From: Gracilibacillus alcaliphilus
GTDB lineage: Bacteria > Bacillota > Bacilli > Bacillales > Amphibacillaceae
DNA length: 64,000 nt
Assembly: GCF_016909015.1 (NCBI RefSeq)
Contig: NZ_JAFBFA010000020.1
Span: 26,162-90,161, forward strand
Reading direction: 5' to 3'
Numbering within the stretch: the first letter of the stretch is position 1; every line of letters begins with the position of its first letter. The notes beneath the pieces were generated by a model. That model was not told the origin of the DNA, made no database searches, and worked only from the letters and a program-made list of their open reading frames with translations. Positions 63,963 to 64,000 of this stretch are shown one piece after another. The translations under genes were made by a program, and so were the position numbers.

Positions 63963-64000
63963 TTACTATAATAGGCTCCTTGACAAAGATTTAAAACAAG

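Noticed and set aside
1..64000. CRISPR arrays, tRNA or rRNA genes, prophage or defence genes
   Set aside because: No regularly spaced repeats, cloverleaf-like segments, phage structural genes or recognisable defence proteins were seen on either strand.

Overview
The window looks like chromosome of an AT-rich, endospore-forming, probably halophilic or alkaliphilic member of the Bacillaceae (Gracilibacillus/Halobacillus-like). This rests on strong AGGAGG ribosome binding sites with frequent TTG and GTG starts, an argS T-box leader, a Spo0E-family protein, CcpA-type cre sites, LPNTA sortase signals and very acidic secreted proteins. The genus is an inference. No tRNA, rRNA, CRISPR array or intact transposase was found.

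Layout. 1-7.0 kb: a divergent LacI regulator faces a CUT1 sugar ABC importer (binding protein and two permeases), an ADP-ribosylglycohydrolase-family gene broken by a 7-G run, and a ribokinase. 7.2-9.4 kb: an unknown gene and two methyltransferases. 9.4-12.7 kb: a TRAP transporter (dctPQM) behind a promoter that overlaps a perfect palindrome. 13-19.7 kb: housekeeping and orphan genes (methyltransferase, DinB, Nudix, GNAT, HAD, HIT) and a subtilase-like protein with Cys at the nucleophile position. 19.8-22.6 kb: T-box leader, argS and a HAD phosphatase. 22.7-26.2 kb (minus strand): a Spo0E-like small gene, then an orphan histidine kinase followed by a ThDP enzyme.

26.4-36.9 kb is an extracellular polysaccharide region: a 2154-residue wall-anchored amylopullulanase with two GH13 catalytic domains and four PUD modules, two GNAT genes, and a wall-anchored GH53 endo-galactanase. 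37-50.6 kb is a sulfur region: an esterase, a YezD-like small protein, and two complete paralogous sulfate ABC transporters (cysTWA-sbp and sbp-cysTWA). These flank a 1026-residue hybrid kinase and a structured intergenic repeat. An AT-rich motif of about 32 bp occurs three times near the two transporter operons, and a promoter plus terminator predicts a short RNA in front of the second.

51.4-63.8 kb is a sulfated-glycan utilisation locus: two cytosolic-type sulfatases, a secreted GH43 enzyme with four CBM6 modules, an AraC regulator, a YesL-type membrane protein and a GtaA-family (DUF4965) protein. An identical 18-base motif lies about 190 bases before both the second sulfatase and the GtaA-family gene, suggesting one regulon. 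A promoter at 51.0 kb is followed by two ribosome binding sites whose start codons run straight into stops, perhaps the remains of lost genes. Polysaccharide genes dominate the 26-37 kb and 51-64 kb regions; the sulfate transporters and sulfatases are neighbours, but a functional link between them is only an inference.
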